Source: Wurfbainia villosa
Lineage: Eukaryota > Streptophyta > Magnoliopsida > Zingiberales > Zingiberaceae
DNA length: 64,000 bases
Assembly (NCBI GenBank): GCA_025175895.1
Contig: CM046005.1
Location: forward strand, 57,932,325 to 57,996,324
Direction: 5' to 3'
In this document: positions 10,661 through 21,083 of the stretch, piece after piece
Layout: each line of letters begins with the position of its first letter
Numbering within the stretch: position 1 is the first letter of the stretch
Program-made: the position numbers and the translations under genes
The notes under the pieces: model-generated
Databases searched by the model: none
What the model was told of the DNA's origin: nothing
The model's input: the letters and a program-made list of their open reading frames with translations, nothing else

Positions 10661-11464
10661 CTATAGAGATAGATCGAAGCAGTTGCTTGGTCTTTCGATC
10701 TACATATATAGACCGAGTGCTAAGAGGTTTAGCATGTCGGAATCCAAGAAAGGTTATCTGCCGTCGGGCATAGGGTACACCTTTCAAAGTCTATGTGTCC
10801 GCGCAGAAGGCGAGAGGATTTGCATGAGTAAGATTCCCTATGCATCCGCAATAGGATCTATCATGTATGCTATGTTATGTCGAGGCCCGATGTATCGTAT
10901 GCTCGAGTGTCACGGCGGATACGATCGATCGAGAATGGATCATTGGCGGTATTAGAGGCGATCCTTAAGTACTTAAGAAGAACTAAGGATGTGTTCCTAA
11001 TATATGGAGAAGGGGACATGGTGATACTGGCGGGTATCTGGATGCGGCTTCGACGGACAAGGATGATTCGGTCTCGATGCGGATCGTGTTCACCTTGAAT
11101 GGGGATGAGTTGGAAAAGTTCCAAACAAGAGGCGTAGCGGATTCTACCAGGCGGGAATATATTGCGGCCGGGCGTGAAAAGGCGGTTTGGATCGAAGTTC
11201 GTTCATGAACTTGGTGTGATTCGGCCATTGTTGAAGCAATCGGTCTCTGCGACAACAATGGAGCAATTGCCTGCGAAAGAGCCAGGTCTCATCAGCGATC
11301 CAAACATGTGCCGCGCTATCATCTTATCGGAGAGATCATCGGTAGGAGCGAAATACAAATCGAGAAAATTCCCCTTTGAAAGGAACTTAGCGGATCCCTT
11401 GACTAAAGCATTACCTCAAAGCAAGTTTGAGGTCATGTTAGAGACTATGGTATTGGATACGTAG
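10661..11464 (+). pseudogene. pol: E2 RNase H, heavily broken
   Basis: Fragments of the copia RNase H can be followed: ILGIKIYRDRSKQLLGLS near 10650-10700, IPYASAIGSIMYAMLC near 10830-10880, and ERNLADPLTKALPQSKFE near 11375-11432. Many 1-10 bp gaps relative to K and M destroy the frame. The density of gaps is much higher than in integrase of the same element. Confidence 0.75.
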
Positions 11465-11480
11465 CGATTGGCATTAGGCC

Positions 11481-11491
11481 AAGTGGGAGTC
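11481..11491 (+). other. E2 polypurine tract
   Basis: AAGTGGGAGTC lies directly before the 3' LTR start. The same motif precedes the 3' LTRs of C, D, K and M. Confidence 0.8.
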
Positions 11492-13685
11492 TGTTAGTAA
11501 TATATGAGAGATGTCCTAAGGCAATCGCCTTATGCAGTTGCGTATTGCTGTTCTTCATGACATTTGCGGATAAATACAAGGCGATTTAGAACAGCATGCT
11601 CGAATTAAACTCATTTCTTGAATGTCACGATCGATTCACGGCATGAGAGAATTTGTGATTGGATCACAACTAGTGAGTATCTCTACATGTGTAATTGTGA
11701 TGTATCGGAATTATCCTAGTCAATGAATTGATGGATTTGGACACCATCAATTACAGAGACTAACGAGTATACTCCTTGGTGTATCCAAGCGGTGATTCTC
11801 CTTTGGTTTGGAGAGTGATGTCGGAGTTAATCGTGGATGCTAGTTATGGTAACTAGTTCATTGGAGTGACCATAGTAAGACTTCATATGGTTTTCTGCAT
11901 ATATAGATATGTCAATGAAGTTTTTTTTACTGTGGCTTAAGTGCGATGTTCCTTTGACTTGCGGTATTCAAGTCATCTTGATCATAGAGACTTATGCTTT
12001 GACATCTTAAGCAAACATCTCTAAGGAGATGTGGACCCGGGATGATTGGGTATAAGTCAGTGATCGAAGGTGTTTGAATAGCCTATAAAGTTCACCACTC
12101 CTTGCGAGAGATGTATACCTATGGCCTCTCGTCGGATTGTTACTAAAGTCTTTGGCCAAAGCATTACATGTTTAGAGTAAGGTACTCTTCGATACATGTG
12201 GAGTAACTAGAATCCGTAGGGCGAGGAAATGATACTTGGGCTAGGTGTGACGTAGTCAGCCTAGTGGGGACTGACACAATAGACCATGTCCTGAACCAAG
12301 TGGGTATAAGATGAGTGAAGGGAATGGGGCACGATTCATTCGAGCTGCTGAAGGGTTTCAGAAATAGTAATGGATCAACCGTTGATCTTTTCGGTTAATT
12401 GGGGATCATGATGTACTACTAGGTGCCACTCATGATCGTTCTATAATTAATGGTTAATTATAGACGGCCAGCATAAACCGAGAACCTATTTGGTCACACG
12501 CACAACGAGTGTAATCCAAAGGATTTAAAACGAGCTTGAGAATGGGATTCTCAGACCGAGAGAAACTATGTTTGGTTGGACCAAACATAAAGCGAGCATG
12601 AAATTGTTTCAGTCGCAATGGAAGCGTGGATGGGCCGTGTCTTATGAAGACATAATGGATGGACCAAAATGGTTTGGTTCTAATCCAATGGATGAGAATA
12701 AACCAAAGGGTTTGGGTTATTTTAAACGAATGAACCAAAAGTTGGTTCGGTTCGTTTTAACTTAAAATAAACCATCATGGTTTGGTTTATTTTAACTTAT
12801 CTTAATGGAGCGGGTTAACGGGCTTTATGGATATGATCCATTAACCATTAAGAGAATTAGTTCTCTATAAAATAGGGATTAAACCCTAACCCTAAACCTA
12901 ATCCAATTAGTGGCCGCCCAACCCATCCTCCTTGTTGTTGGCGTCAACAACAAGGGCTGCCGCCCAACTTCATTGAGTGGCTGCCATCTCCTTGCCGGCG
13001 TCCAAGCTTCGGCCGGTGGACCTCCGGCGACCCTCCGGTGATCTCCCTTGGGTTCGGTGTAAAGGTGAGGCTCCATCTCTTCTTTAGCCGGCGCCTATCT
13101 CCTCCACCAAGCTGTCCAGTTTTTCTGGACAGCTTCTTCTCCTCTCGTCGGAGCGTCGTTTGGACGACGGTTAGTGCTCCGACAGCGGCTAACATACCGG
13201 GGATTTGATCTCCGGTAATCCTCTGAGGTGGAGGACGAAGGATTCGTCAATCGGTTGACGAATACCTCTCTGGAGAAGCAAGTCTTGAGGACTTGTTTTA
13301 GGTCCGAATTTGGATTCGGATCGTGATCATCTCTCGATCACGTCGTCTTCAACACGAGGCTAGTAACCCGTACGAAGACGAAGCTCGTGGCTTGGCGAAG
13401 TCATCCCGAGGAGCTCGGCGTGGATACGGATAGAGACGATTCTTACGAGGATCGTTCCGGTTGATGCCGTTCCCGCTACACGTCATACGAAAGGTATAAC
13501 GTAGTTTAATTTCCTTTTATTGCAATTTTAATTTACGGTTATGTCTACACTTGTTGTAATAGCATGCGTGTGTTGTGTGTGTTGTAATAAATAGAAGTAT
13601 TTATTATTTTTTTATTGCTTCCGCTGTGCTCATGTTTACGAAACATGATCGAACACACACACGCCGCGGTGCCGGAAACCCAACA
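11492..13685 (+). repeat. E2 3' LTR
   Basis: It starts TGTTAGTAAT and ends CCCAACA. The TATA box is at 12864-12873. Relative to the 5' LTR, positions 11535-11606 are replaced by unrelated sequence, and there are small deletions near 11750-11830 and 12060-12110. Elsewhere the two LTRs are nearly identical. Confidence 0.9.
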
Positions 13686-14413
13686 CCGAACACGTCGGAT
13701 CCCGACCGTTGTAGTCCAACGGAACTCTTGGCAGTCGACTGATGGACCTCATCAGTCGACTGCTGCCTCCGTAGTCGACTGCCCAGTCGGCTACGAACGG
13801 TTCTGTGGTCGAAACCCTATTGACTACCGATCATGCGCCTTGGCGATCGGCGATATTCTTGGCGATCGGCCTTGCGTATGGCGATCGGCTGGCCTAATCC
13901 GATCGCGGTCGTATACGGTCGAACTCACTCGACTCGGAAGCGATCGCCATAACATGGCATCGGCCCGGTGTCGGGAAAACCCATCCGACACTTGGCCAAA
14001 TGGCCAAGTTTCACCTAAGAGCTACCCTTCCCCGGGTTACAATCGCTCACTCTCATCTCTCGGAGTCCCTCGCCTTCGAAGTTCTCTTCGTTCTCGGCCA
14101 CGTCCCTCGGCAGCATCAGGCGCACGGCTCTGCAATGCTCCTTCGCGTCTCTTGCCTCGAAGTCTACTTCCTCTGGCTTCACTCCAAGCTTCTCGTCCGG
14201 CGGTCCCTCGGATGCTCCAAGTGCACGGCTTCCGCAAAGCTATCCTTCACCGACTCAAGGCACGAGTCATGAGATGTGAAACTTGCCACGGCTCCATGTG
14301 CGAATTACTAAGTCCTGCATGACTTCAACGCACATATCAAATCATCATAACACACTAACTTAAACCCTTTTCCACACCATCAAACCATATTACGGCAAGA
14401 GATTGCCCTAACA
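13686..14413 (-). repeat. E1 5' LTR, outer segment
   Basis: This matches the 3' LTR at 1-650 and ends in the same ATTGCCCTAACA. It also carries three to four AGTCGACTG palindromes at 13730-13790. It is separated from 3733-4159 by E2. The 235-aa frame across 13615-14322 spans the E2/E1 junction and is not a gene. Confidence 0.75.
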
Positions 14414-14633
14414 CCTCCAACGAGGAGGAGATCTTATAGTGCTTTGTCCTCCGTATGCGGTCTAGGACCGTTAGAGCCTTAGAGTAGCAACCGCTGGGTT
14501 GTGAACCAAGTAAAAATAAACTTGTCTTTTTACTTTTCCGCTGTGCTTGCTCGTATATCGAACGATTGAAATGAAAAGATTTACGCTCGCTATTCACCCC
14601 CCCTCTAGCGATGCTTCTCGATCCAACAACACT
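14414..14633 (+). repeat. H: end of a SIRE-like LTR (fragment)
   Basis: The segment ending near 14588-14628 (GCTATTCACCCCCCCTCTAG, then CCAACA) resembles the inverse of the E1 LTR inner end at 3733-3775, which suggests a related LTR in + orientation. No clear primer-binding site follows. The gag remnant downstream supports the call. Confidence 0.5.
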
Positions 14634-14639
14634 TAGAAG

Positions 14640-15273
14640 GGTACATCACCGTTTTCCCTCCTTTCTTTAACAGAGAGGACTTTTCCTATTGAAAAAGACA
14701 AATGGAGTGCTTCTTGAAAATCGATCTCGAGGTGTGGTTTTAAATTAAGAAAGTTTTCATTTCTCCAATAGACAACTCAGGGGAGTTGTTAGATCCGGAG
14801 AAATGGACCGTGGACGTAAGGAAATGAGCTCAAGTCGATTACAAGACCCTTAACACCTTGCAATGCAGACTTACTAAAGAAGAGCTTAATAGAGTCGGAC
14901 CCTTCAAAAATTCTAAGGAACTATAGGATAAGTTAATTGAATTACACAAAGGCACTAATGACACTAGAATAGCTAAAAGAGATATGTTAATTAATAAACT
15001 CTTTAATTATAAAATATTTGAAAATGAAAATGCTAGTCAACTCCACACTAGAATAAAGGGCAAACTAAATGGATTCACCAAATAGGTCATCAAATTGAAA
15101 ATAGGAATGTAATTAGGTATACACTTAAGGAATTCCCGAGGAACGCCTTATGAACATCCATTGTTGATGCTTATAATGTCTACAGGGACTTTTCCTTAAT
15201 TAGACTAGATGAACTATTTTGCGAACTTGAACTACATGAATAAGCTAACTCAGGTCAAACCGAGAATGGTATT
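14640..15273 (+). pseudogene. gag: H gag, N-terminal half, degenerate
   Basis: In-frame stops and shifts interrupt a recognisable copia/SIRE-type gag. The segment near 14935-15080 reads LIELHKGTNDTRIAKRDML and TRIKGKLNGFTK, parallel to LIELHEGTSEAKLARRDLL and SRFKEILNGLTS of E1. The gene is cut at 15274-15278 by element F and continues at 32251. This is an old relic. Confidence 0.75.
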
Positions 15274-15278
15274 GCTTT

Positions 15279-17763
15279 TGTCACGCCCCGAGGGAGTCTC
15301 CGCCAGACGAAAATCTAGTAGCATCTCCCCTGTACGGGTGACAATATGAATCTTGAATACAAGGCGCACACACAACCAAAACGAATCGAATAAAAGTTTA
15401 TAAGGACATATCAAATACCACAAAAACATCCACAAGTAAACACAAAACACAAGTCTTACACATGTCTTCTAGTCCATAACCGAAACCATAAGACAAAAAA
15501 AAAACAAATCCATTAAGACAAGGGGGATTGACAGCTGGACTCTCCTGGCAGTTTCAACCTAAAATAGATACAAAGCAATGGGGTAAGTTCAACGAACTCA
15601 GCGGTATCAAGTCGACATGCATAGTAAGATATATCTAACAATAATAATCATGCCTGTACAGTCTCCTGATCAATAATAGGAAATGCAAGAAAGAAATGCA
15701 GAAAGACTGTACTTACCTGAATCTCCTATCCTGACATAGGAGTGTGAGCCATACTAGCAGAAGTAAGGTCGTCAGACCAAATACATAATGTATCCTGTAT
15801 GCATGTCAATCATATGCAACAACCAAGGCAGCAACTAAAATGCAGCAAACACAAACAAATGCCATTCATGCAATATGCATGCGATGCAAATGACATGGTC
15901 ACCCTTGACGCCAGTCAACCGCCTCACATGCGATGGTGAAGCCGAGTGGATAGGGCTATGACAACTGTGCACTCTGCCATCACTACTCCTGAGTGACCGA
16001 GTGGACAGGATGCTATCGGAGTACACCTATCCTCCTACCCCAAACAGAGTGGGGGAGCAAAGCTCTCATCTCCTGGTGTCATAGACCAAAGGAGGGATCC
16101 CTGTCCGCTACCATGCTACCTCACCGCTACCCATGAGCGGACCAGCGGAGCTTGACAGAGCTACTGCACACACCCTCCTGATGTACAAGTAACCCATAAG
16201 TGGTTGTGTGTTCAGATCATGTAACTGATTGCGGGCTCAACTACAAAGGAACCCCGACCAGCCAACATGCAATCATGCAAAATGGTGCATGGCACTAAAG
16301 CATGTAACACCAACCAAAATACGTCTTCAAATAATATGCACAAAAAATGAGTACATATCAATGACCTAGGTATACAGGGAAAGTATATCTAAAAGCTAAT
16401 CAAGTGCATGTCACAACTCTCAAAATAAGTACACACGACAGGTATCAAGATAATATCGACTAAGATAGAAATACATGCATCAGGTATGACACAGTGACAT
16501 ACAAGGGAAGATAAGACATAAAAATTATTGCGAGCTATAACCAACTAAGCATATCAACATGACAATATCTAAAAGATAAGTCAAAGTACCCGCCTGATAT
16601 AATGCACGAAATAATGCAATCTTCACGCCCGTGGACCTGTCTCGTGACCGAAACCTGCATAAAATATAATATAATCAGATTATATTGCCAACCCTAATAT
16701 CAAGTTCAAAACCTAATGGATTAAACTATCCATCTAAACGATCACTCACTGCCGTATCAAAATATAATTCCTTCCCAAATCAACTCCCAATTTCACAAAT
16801 TATCTAACCCATTCATAACCGGCCAAAACCCCACATCACAAAAAATCTGCACAAAACTCCAACACCTAGCCGTGCACAGCCGGTGCAGCCGTTCATAGCC
16901 CCTTCCCACTCTTACACGATAACCAATCCAGATAAACAACATCAATTCACAGCCGACAACACCCAAATAGAACCTCACAACCCTCTCAACTGGCCAACAC
17001 TCCAATTCACAGACGACAAAATCTCAAAATCAACCCATCCTGATCAAAACCCGTTGACCCACCGCAATGATCTACCCCGCAAGCTCCCCAGCAAAGCCCA
17101 ACACCGAAATAGAAGAAGAAAAACTAACAAACGAGGTATACCTGCACTTGGAATCCCCTCAGTGGTATTTCCTTGGTGCGGGCCGATCACGACGGCGGAG
17201 GTTGGCCGGAGGATGACCGACACTGGCAGAGAAGGGCACGCGGTGTGTGCGCGTGGGAGGCTGACCGAGCTGCGGTGAACAATGTGCGGCAGATGCTTGC
17301 TGCAGCGCGGGCAGTCGCCTGGCCGTCGACGTGTGCATCTCGGGCAAGCAGCGACGGAGAGGGCAACCCGTGGCGTCTTGAGCACAGGGAAGGGCGGCGA
17401 CGGTGACACGCAAGGAGAGGGGATTACGAGGCAACTGTCGACGGAGGAGAGGAAATCGCGAAGGGAACCGTCGCAAGGGGGGAAAAATCACGGAGAGAAG
17501 GTCGCGAGGAAGAAATCAGCAGGGATGGAAAAATTGGGACCGATCCAAAATAAACCGAATTACCCCCTTTATATAAGAATTAACCTAGGTTAGGTTTCTA
17601 TTAATCCCCCAGTAATTTAGTTATCCTCATAAATCTCGTACAATCCCCGTTTAATTTCAGAAAAATTCCTAAAATTCTCCAAAAATCCCAAAATAATTCC
17701 TAAGATTATTTTTTCCTAAATTTTGGCCATTTAATTTAGTATTTTAAATTTCAATATTTAACA
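15279..17763 (-). repeat. F 3' LTR
   Basis: 2485 bp, matching 27957-32250 once G is removed. On the minus strand it begins TGTTAAATATTG and ends GGGGCGTGACA. A minus-strand TATA (TATATAAAG) lies at 17567-17575. The GC-rich ORFs around 17044-17593 lie in the transcribed part of the LTR and recur in the other copy at 31679-32097. Confidence 0.9.
17567..17575 (-). promoter_or_regulatory. F LTR TATA box
   Basis: TATATAAAG on the minus strand, repeated at 32043-32051 in the 5' LTR. Confidence 0.6.
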
Positions 17764-17836
17764 TTCTCCTCCACTAATAAAAATTTGGTCCCTAAATTTC
17801 CTACTCAAATGCATAATGAGTAAGAGATACCATAAG
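17764..17836 (-). other. F polypurine tract and 3' untranslated fragment
   Basis: The minus strand reads AGTGGAGGAGAA directly before the LTR start. The last five bases, ATAAG (17832-17836), are the left copy of the target duplication made by C. Confidence 0.75.
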
Positions 17837-18892
17837 TGTTAGTTATAGCCCTAAGAACCAATCATGTGATGGTTGAATAGGGAACATTTTGTATCATATT
17901 CTATAAAGGCAAAGGATTGGTTATTATATTTAAGTCTTGCTTGTGCCAGCTAAATTAAATATAGTAATGCCCTAGAAAAGTAGGTTCTTATCTACAGCAC
18001 ATCAATTGGCAGAATTGATTATGAGAGGCTGTAGAGAACACTTTCTAAATGTTCCTAGTCAAGTATTAATATGCAAGGGCAATATTAATACATAAAGACT
18101 AGCATGTAGGTCAATTGATGACTTGATCTCACAAGTCATGGATATATGATATCAAGTTGACACATGGGTATATATTAGAGAATATATCGAATCGACCGCC
18201 ATGAGAAAGTTTCATGGATCGTTATATGAGTGTCATAAACTTTCTCATGTGACTATTGGTATGAATAGTCCTCGGACACGAAGTCACTACGGTTCCCTAC
18301 ATATAGGAGTTATGTACTTTGGTATCGTCAGCGTCACCCGTGTAGCAGGTGGACTATAAAGCGATTCTGGGTATATAACAAATTATGCGGAGGATGTGAG
18401 TGATGTAGATGGGATCTATCCCTTCCATATGACGGGAGTGATATCGGTGGGCCCCTTGATTGAGTAGAACTACTAAAACGCATGGCCATGCTCGAATGAG
18501 TCAATATTAGATATTGAGCTCATTTGTTTGAGTTAGTTTACTCAGGGATCAAGAAACACATAGATTGATCGAGGATGACACGGTCTATGCCTCATTGATC
18601 AATCTGATATCAAGGATAGAAGGACACGGTCATATATTATAGTAGTCACGGAAAGGTTAGTCGGATCTTGACTTATCTCGTAACTTGGGTAGCAATGATG
18701 TATTGCTAGATGCCGCTCATTGCTTGTGTATCTAAAAGAGTTTAGGTCCACTGCCAACGTTATGAGAGCCTATAGGGTCACACACAAAGAGCATGATAAT
18801 TAGAGGACTTAGAGTATTCTAGTTTGACTAGAATAATTTGGGAATAAGCTTAAGTACAAAATGGTTTTTGGACTTTAAGCTTAATGAGAATT

Positions 18893-19044
18893 TTAGCTAA
18901 TTGATTTAATGAGATTAATTCAATATGTTACCTTATTGATTTAATAAGATTAATTCAATATGATAACATACGCTTAATTGAATTAATAAGATTAATTCAA
19001 TATGATAACATAAGCTTAATTGAATTAATAAGATTAATTCAACA
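18893..19044 (+). repeat. AT-rich tandem repeat in the C LTR U3
   Basis: About four copies of a 40-46 bp unit built on TTAATAAGATTAATTCAATA, ending about 165 bp upstream of the TATA box. The same array is at about 25838-25988 in the 3' LTR. Confidence 0.7.
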
Positions 19045-19205
19045 TGCATGAATGCCACATAAGCATGCCACCTAAGCATCCACCTAAGCTAGATAAGGTG
19101 GAAGGAAACAAAATGGTTTTGTCTCCTTAAGTGGCCGGCCAAACAAAGGTCCCAATGCAATGGATTGCATTGAATGTGAAGGAGGTGGAAGGGTTTTTCC
19201 AACCC

Positions 19206-19213
19206 TATAAAAG
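19206..19213 (+). promoter_or_regulatory. C 5' LTR TATA box
   Basis: TATAAAAG in the context CCAACCCTATAAAAGGCTCC, repeated at 26185-26192 in the 3' LTR. Confidence 0.7.
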
Positions 19214-19675
19214 GCTCCATGGAGTGGCCGGCCAAAGGAGAGTTTTTGGTGGAGTGTGGTTGTTGGGAGCTTGAGGCTTGGAGAGAGCTTGTGAGCTTAT
19301 TGTTGTGTGGCTTTTGTGAGTGTAGCAAGAAGAGTAGTCTTCTTCTTCCCTTCTCTTTTTCCCTAGCTTCCTCTCCTTTAGGGACTTCTCTAGCAAGAAG
19401 TAAAGGAGAGCTCCTCTAGTTTTCTTTTGTGAGACAAGAGCTTGCTCGTGTGGATACATATAGAGGCACGGACACTTGAACGTGCTAAAGATCCAACAAA
19501 CAAAAGGAAGAAGCGGGATTAACAAGGGCACGCAACAAAGGTAATCCTCTCCTATAAGATAGGCTTGGTTTAGAGAAATTTATTTTATACGAGTTTGCTT
19601 TCGCATGGATCACTTGGAAGGGATCCTAATTTTTCCGTTGCGCATATGCCATTTGGCATAAAGAATTCCCTACAG

Positions 19676-19688
19676 TGGTATCAGAGCC
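19676..19688 (+). other. C primer-binding site (tRNA-iMet)
   Basis: TGGTATCAGAGCC begins two bases after the LTR end at 19674. Confidence 0.9.
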
Positions 19689-20865
19689 ACTTGCGAAAGA
19701 TCGTATAAAAATAGGTTTTCTCTATTTTATATGTGATATAGAAGTAGGATAAATTTTATTATGAGTTGATAATTGCATTAGCAATTGTCAAACATAATAA
19801 AATATCCAATGTCTTTTAAAAGTTAAAATGACATGGTGCATGGTTATGGCCTAGTCCCAAAAGGTTTGTGAATATGTGTGTGTTGTAATTCTTAAATACG
19901 GCCTGCGTGTCGTGCCTTCCTCCTAAAATTCTTGTTGTAAAATTAGTTTTAGACTCGAATGTAACTCGAGTATTTCTCCTTTTGTAATGTACAAAACAAA
20001 GATGGAGGGTCCATTGGAAGATGAGGTTACAAGGAGGAAGTCAACACACAAGACAACCAAAAGGAAGCACTTAGGAGAAGATGCTATCCCTAGGTTGACC
20101 AATCAATCTTTTCATTGGCTTGAGAAGATTGTAGAATAAGGGCCATAACCATGACACCTTAGTTTAATATGTATGTGATGCATGTTAGTTTAGCTTGTAT
20201 GTGATGCATGATTAGTTTAGCTTATATGTGATGTATGCTAATATGTATATGATACATGTTTATTTCTTAATAAGTCAAAAACGATATGCCTACCAAAGCT
20301 TGGTACTCACTACTTCCTCGATCATTTGTTATTGGGTTTGCCAAAGCAAAGCAATGCATTTTATCTTGGAAGAGTGCGAGTGGACAATCGTGATGTCCTG
20401 CTATCAAACTTGGTTAAGACTTAATTAAGTTTTCTTAATGAGTTAAGAAAGTAGAGGCATATATTAGCTTTGAACATAAGTTTTAAAATTAGTTTTATGT
20501 GATTTCCGAACATCAGCTTTGTCTTAGAAGTGGTCGTTGCTCCGATATCCAAGAAGGCCCCTGTGCCTCGCCACAGCCTGGAAGCTGGTTTAGGAATAAA
20601 CACTAAACTAATCTAAAACTTAACCAAAGCTATTAAAGAGTTACATCAGATGTAATTGGCAAAAGATTGCCTACCTAATTATACTACGTCTTGGGCGATT
20701 AGCCAAAGCTAACTTAAGATGAATTATAATGTGGATCTTTATCCCATATAAATTTATAGCTAAATAGTAGCTATGAGAATTTAGTGGGAGCCTCATTTAA
20801 TTAAAGGCCTAATTAAATGATTTAGGTATGATACTTAACTTTGCATTTTAATGTTGTAGATCACC
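19689..20865 (+). other. C untranslated leader
   Basis: Noncoding, about 1.2 kb. It holds a 60-bp module at 20522-20581 shared with H (33366-33422, 33531-33586). It also holds a degraded copy, near 20675-20725, of the leader hairpin that is best preserved in D. Short ORFs of 60-70 codons here show no family motifs. Confidence 0.6.
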
Positions 20866-21083
20866 ATGACATCTAACACGACACACCCTCAATCTTGCGA
20901 TCTGTCCTTGAGAAGGACAAGCTTAATGGAAGCGAACTTTCTTGATCGGTATAGGAACTTGAGGATTATCCTCAAACAAGAACGCAAACTATATGTCCTA
21001 GAAGCTCTACCTGAAACACCCGCCATGCGCCACTCGTCTTTGAAAAGGATGCTTATAAGAAGCATCAAGATGACGCATTAGAT
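20866..21083 (+). pseudogene. gag: C gag N-terminus, frameshifted
   Basis: The start ATG is at 20866-20868, after the leader. The frame gives 71 aa including EANFLDRYRNLRIILKQERKLYVLE, the copia gag N-terminal block. Relative to the D gag, the frame changes twice before the conserved DVSCLMLATMNSEL segment, which opens the next frame at 21084. Confidence 0.75.

Larger units (their letters stand above)
4160..13685 (+). mobile_element. E2: full-length Ty1/copia retrotransposon with 2.2-kb LTRs
   Basis: The order is LTR (4160-6367), PBS (6369-6381), leader, gag, protease, integrase, RT, RNase H, polypurine tract (11481-11491) and LTR (11492-13685). Integrase before RT is the copia order. LTRs over 2 kb and the gag type suggest the Angela-like branch, which is an inference. 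The coding region is broken by frameshifts. It lies inside the E1 5' LTR, but the flanks (ATTTC on the left, CCGAA on the right) do not form a target-site duplication. Confidence 0.9.
1..14413 (-). mobile_element. E1: gag-only LTR retrotransposon, SIRE-like, split by E2
   Basis: On the minus strand the order is 5' LTR (13686-14413 joined to 3733-4159), primer-binding site (3718-3730), gag (3670 to 1940), noncoding tract, polypurine tract (651-665) and 3' LTR (650 to before the window). The internal region is only about 3.1 kb and has gag but no protease, integrase, RT or RNase H. Copia element E2 (4160-13685) interrupts the 5' LTR. The LTR is about 1155 bp once E2 is removed. The layout fits the TR-GAG class of non-autonomous plant elements. 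The outer TSD cannot be checked because the left end lies outside the window. Confidence 0.8.
17837..19674 (+). repeat. C 5' LTR
   Basis: 1838 bp, TGTTAGTTAT...TCCCTACA. It contains an AT-rich tandem repeat at 18893-19044 and a TATA box at 19206-19213. The 108-aa minus-strand and 66-aa plus-strand frames near 19205-19531 are identical in the 3' LTR and are not genes. Confidence 0.92.

Noticed and set aside
8538..11464. Possible endogenous pararetrovirus
   Set aside because: Integrase precedes RT, LTRs and TSDs are present at related copies, and no movement or coat protein motifs are seen; this is Ty1/copia.
16883..17593. Several 70-131 aa frames in GC-rich sequence
   Set aside because: They are in the F LTR, recur at 31531-32097 with frame differences, and show no conserved motif.
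19205..19531. 108-aa minus-strand frame identical at 26184-26510
   Set aside because: The identity only reflects that the two LTRs of C are copies; there is no independent evidence of coding.
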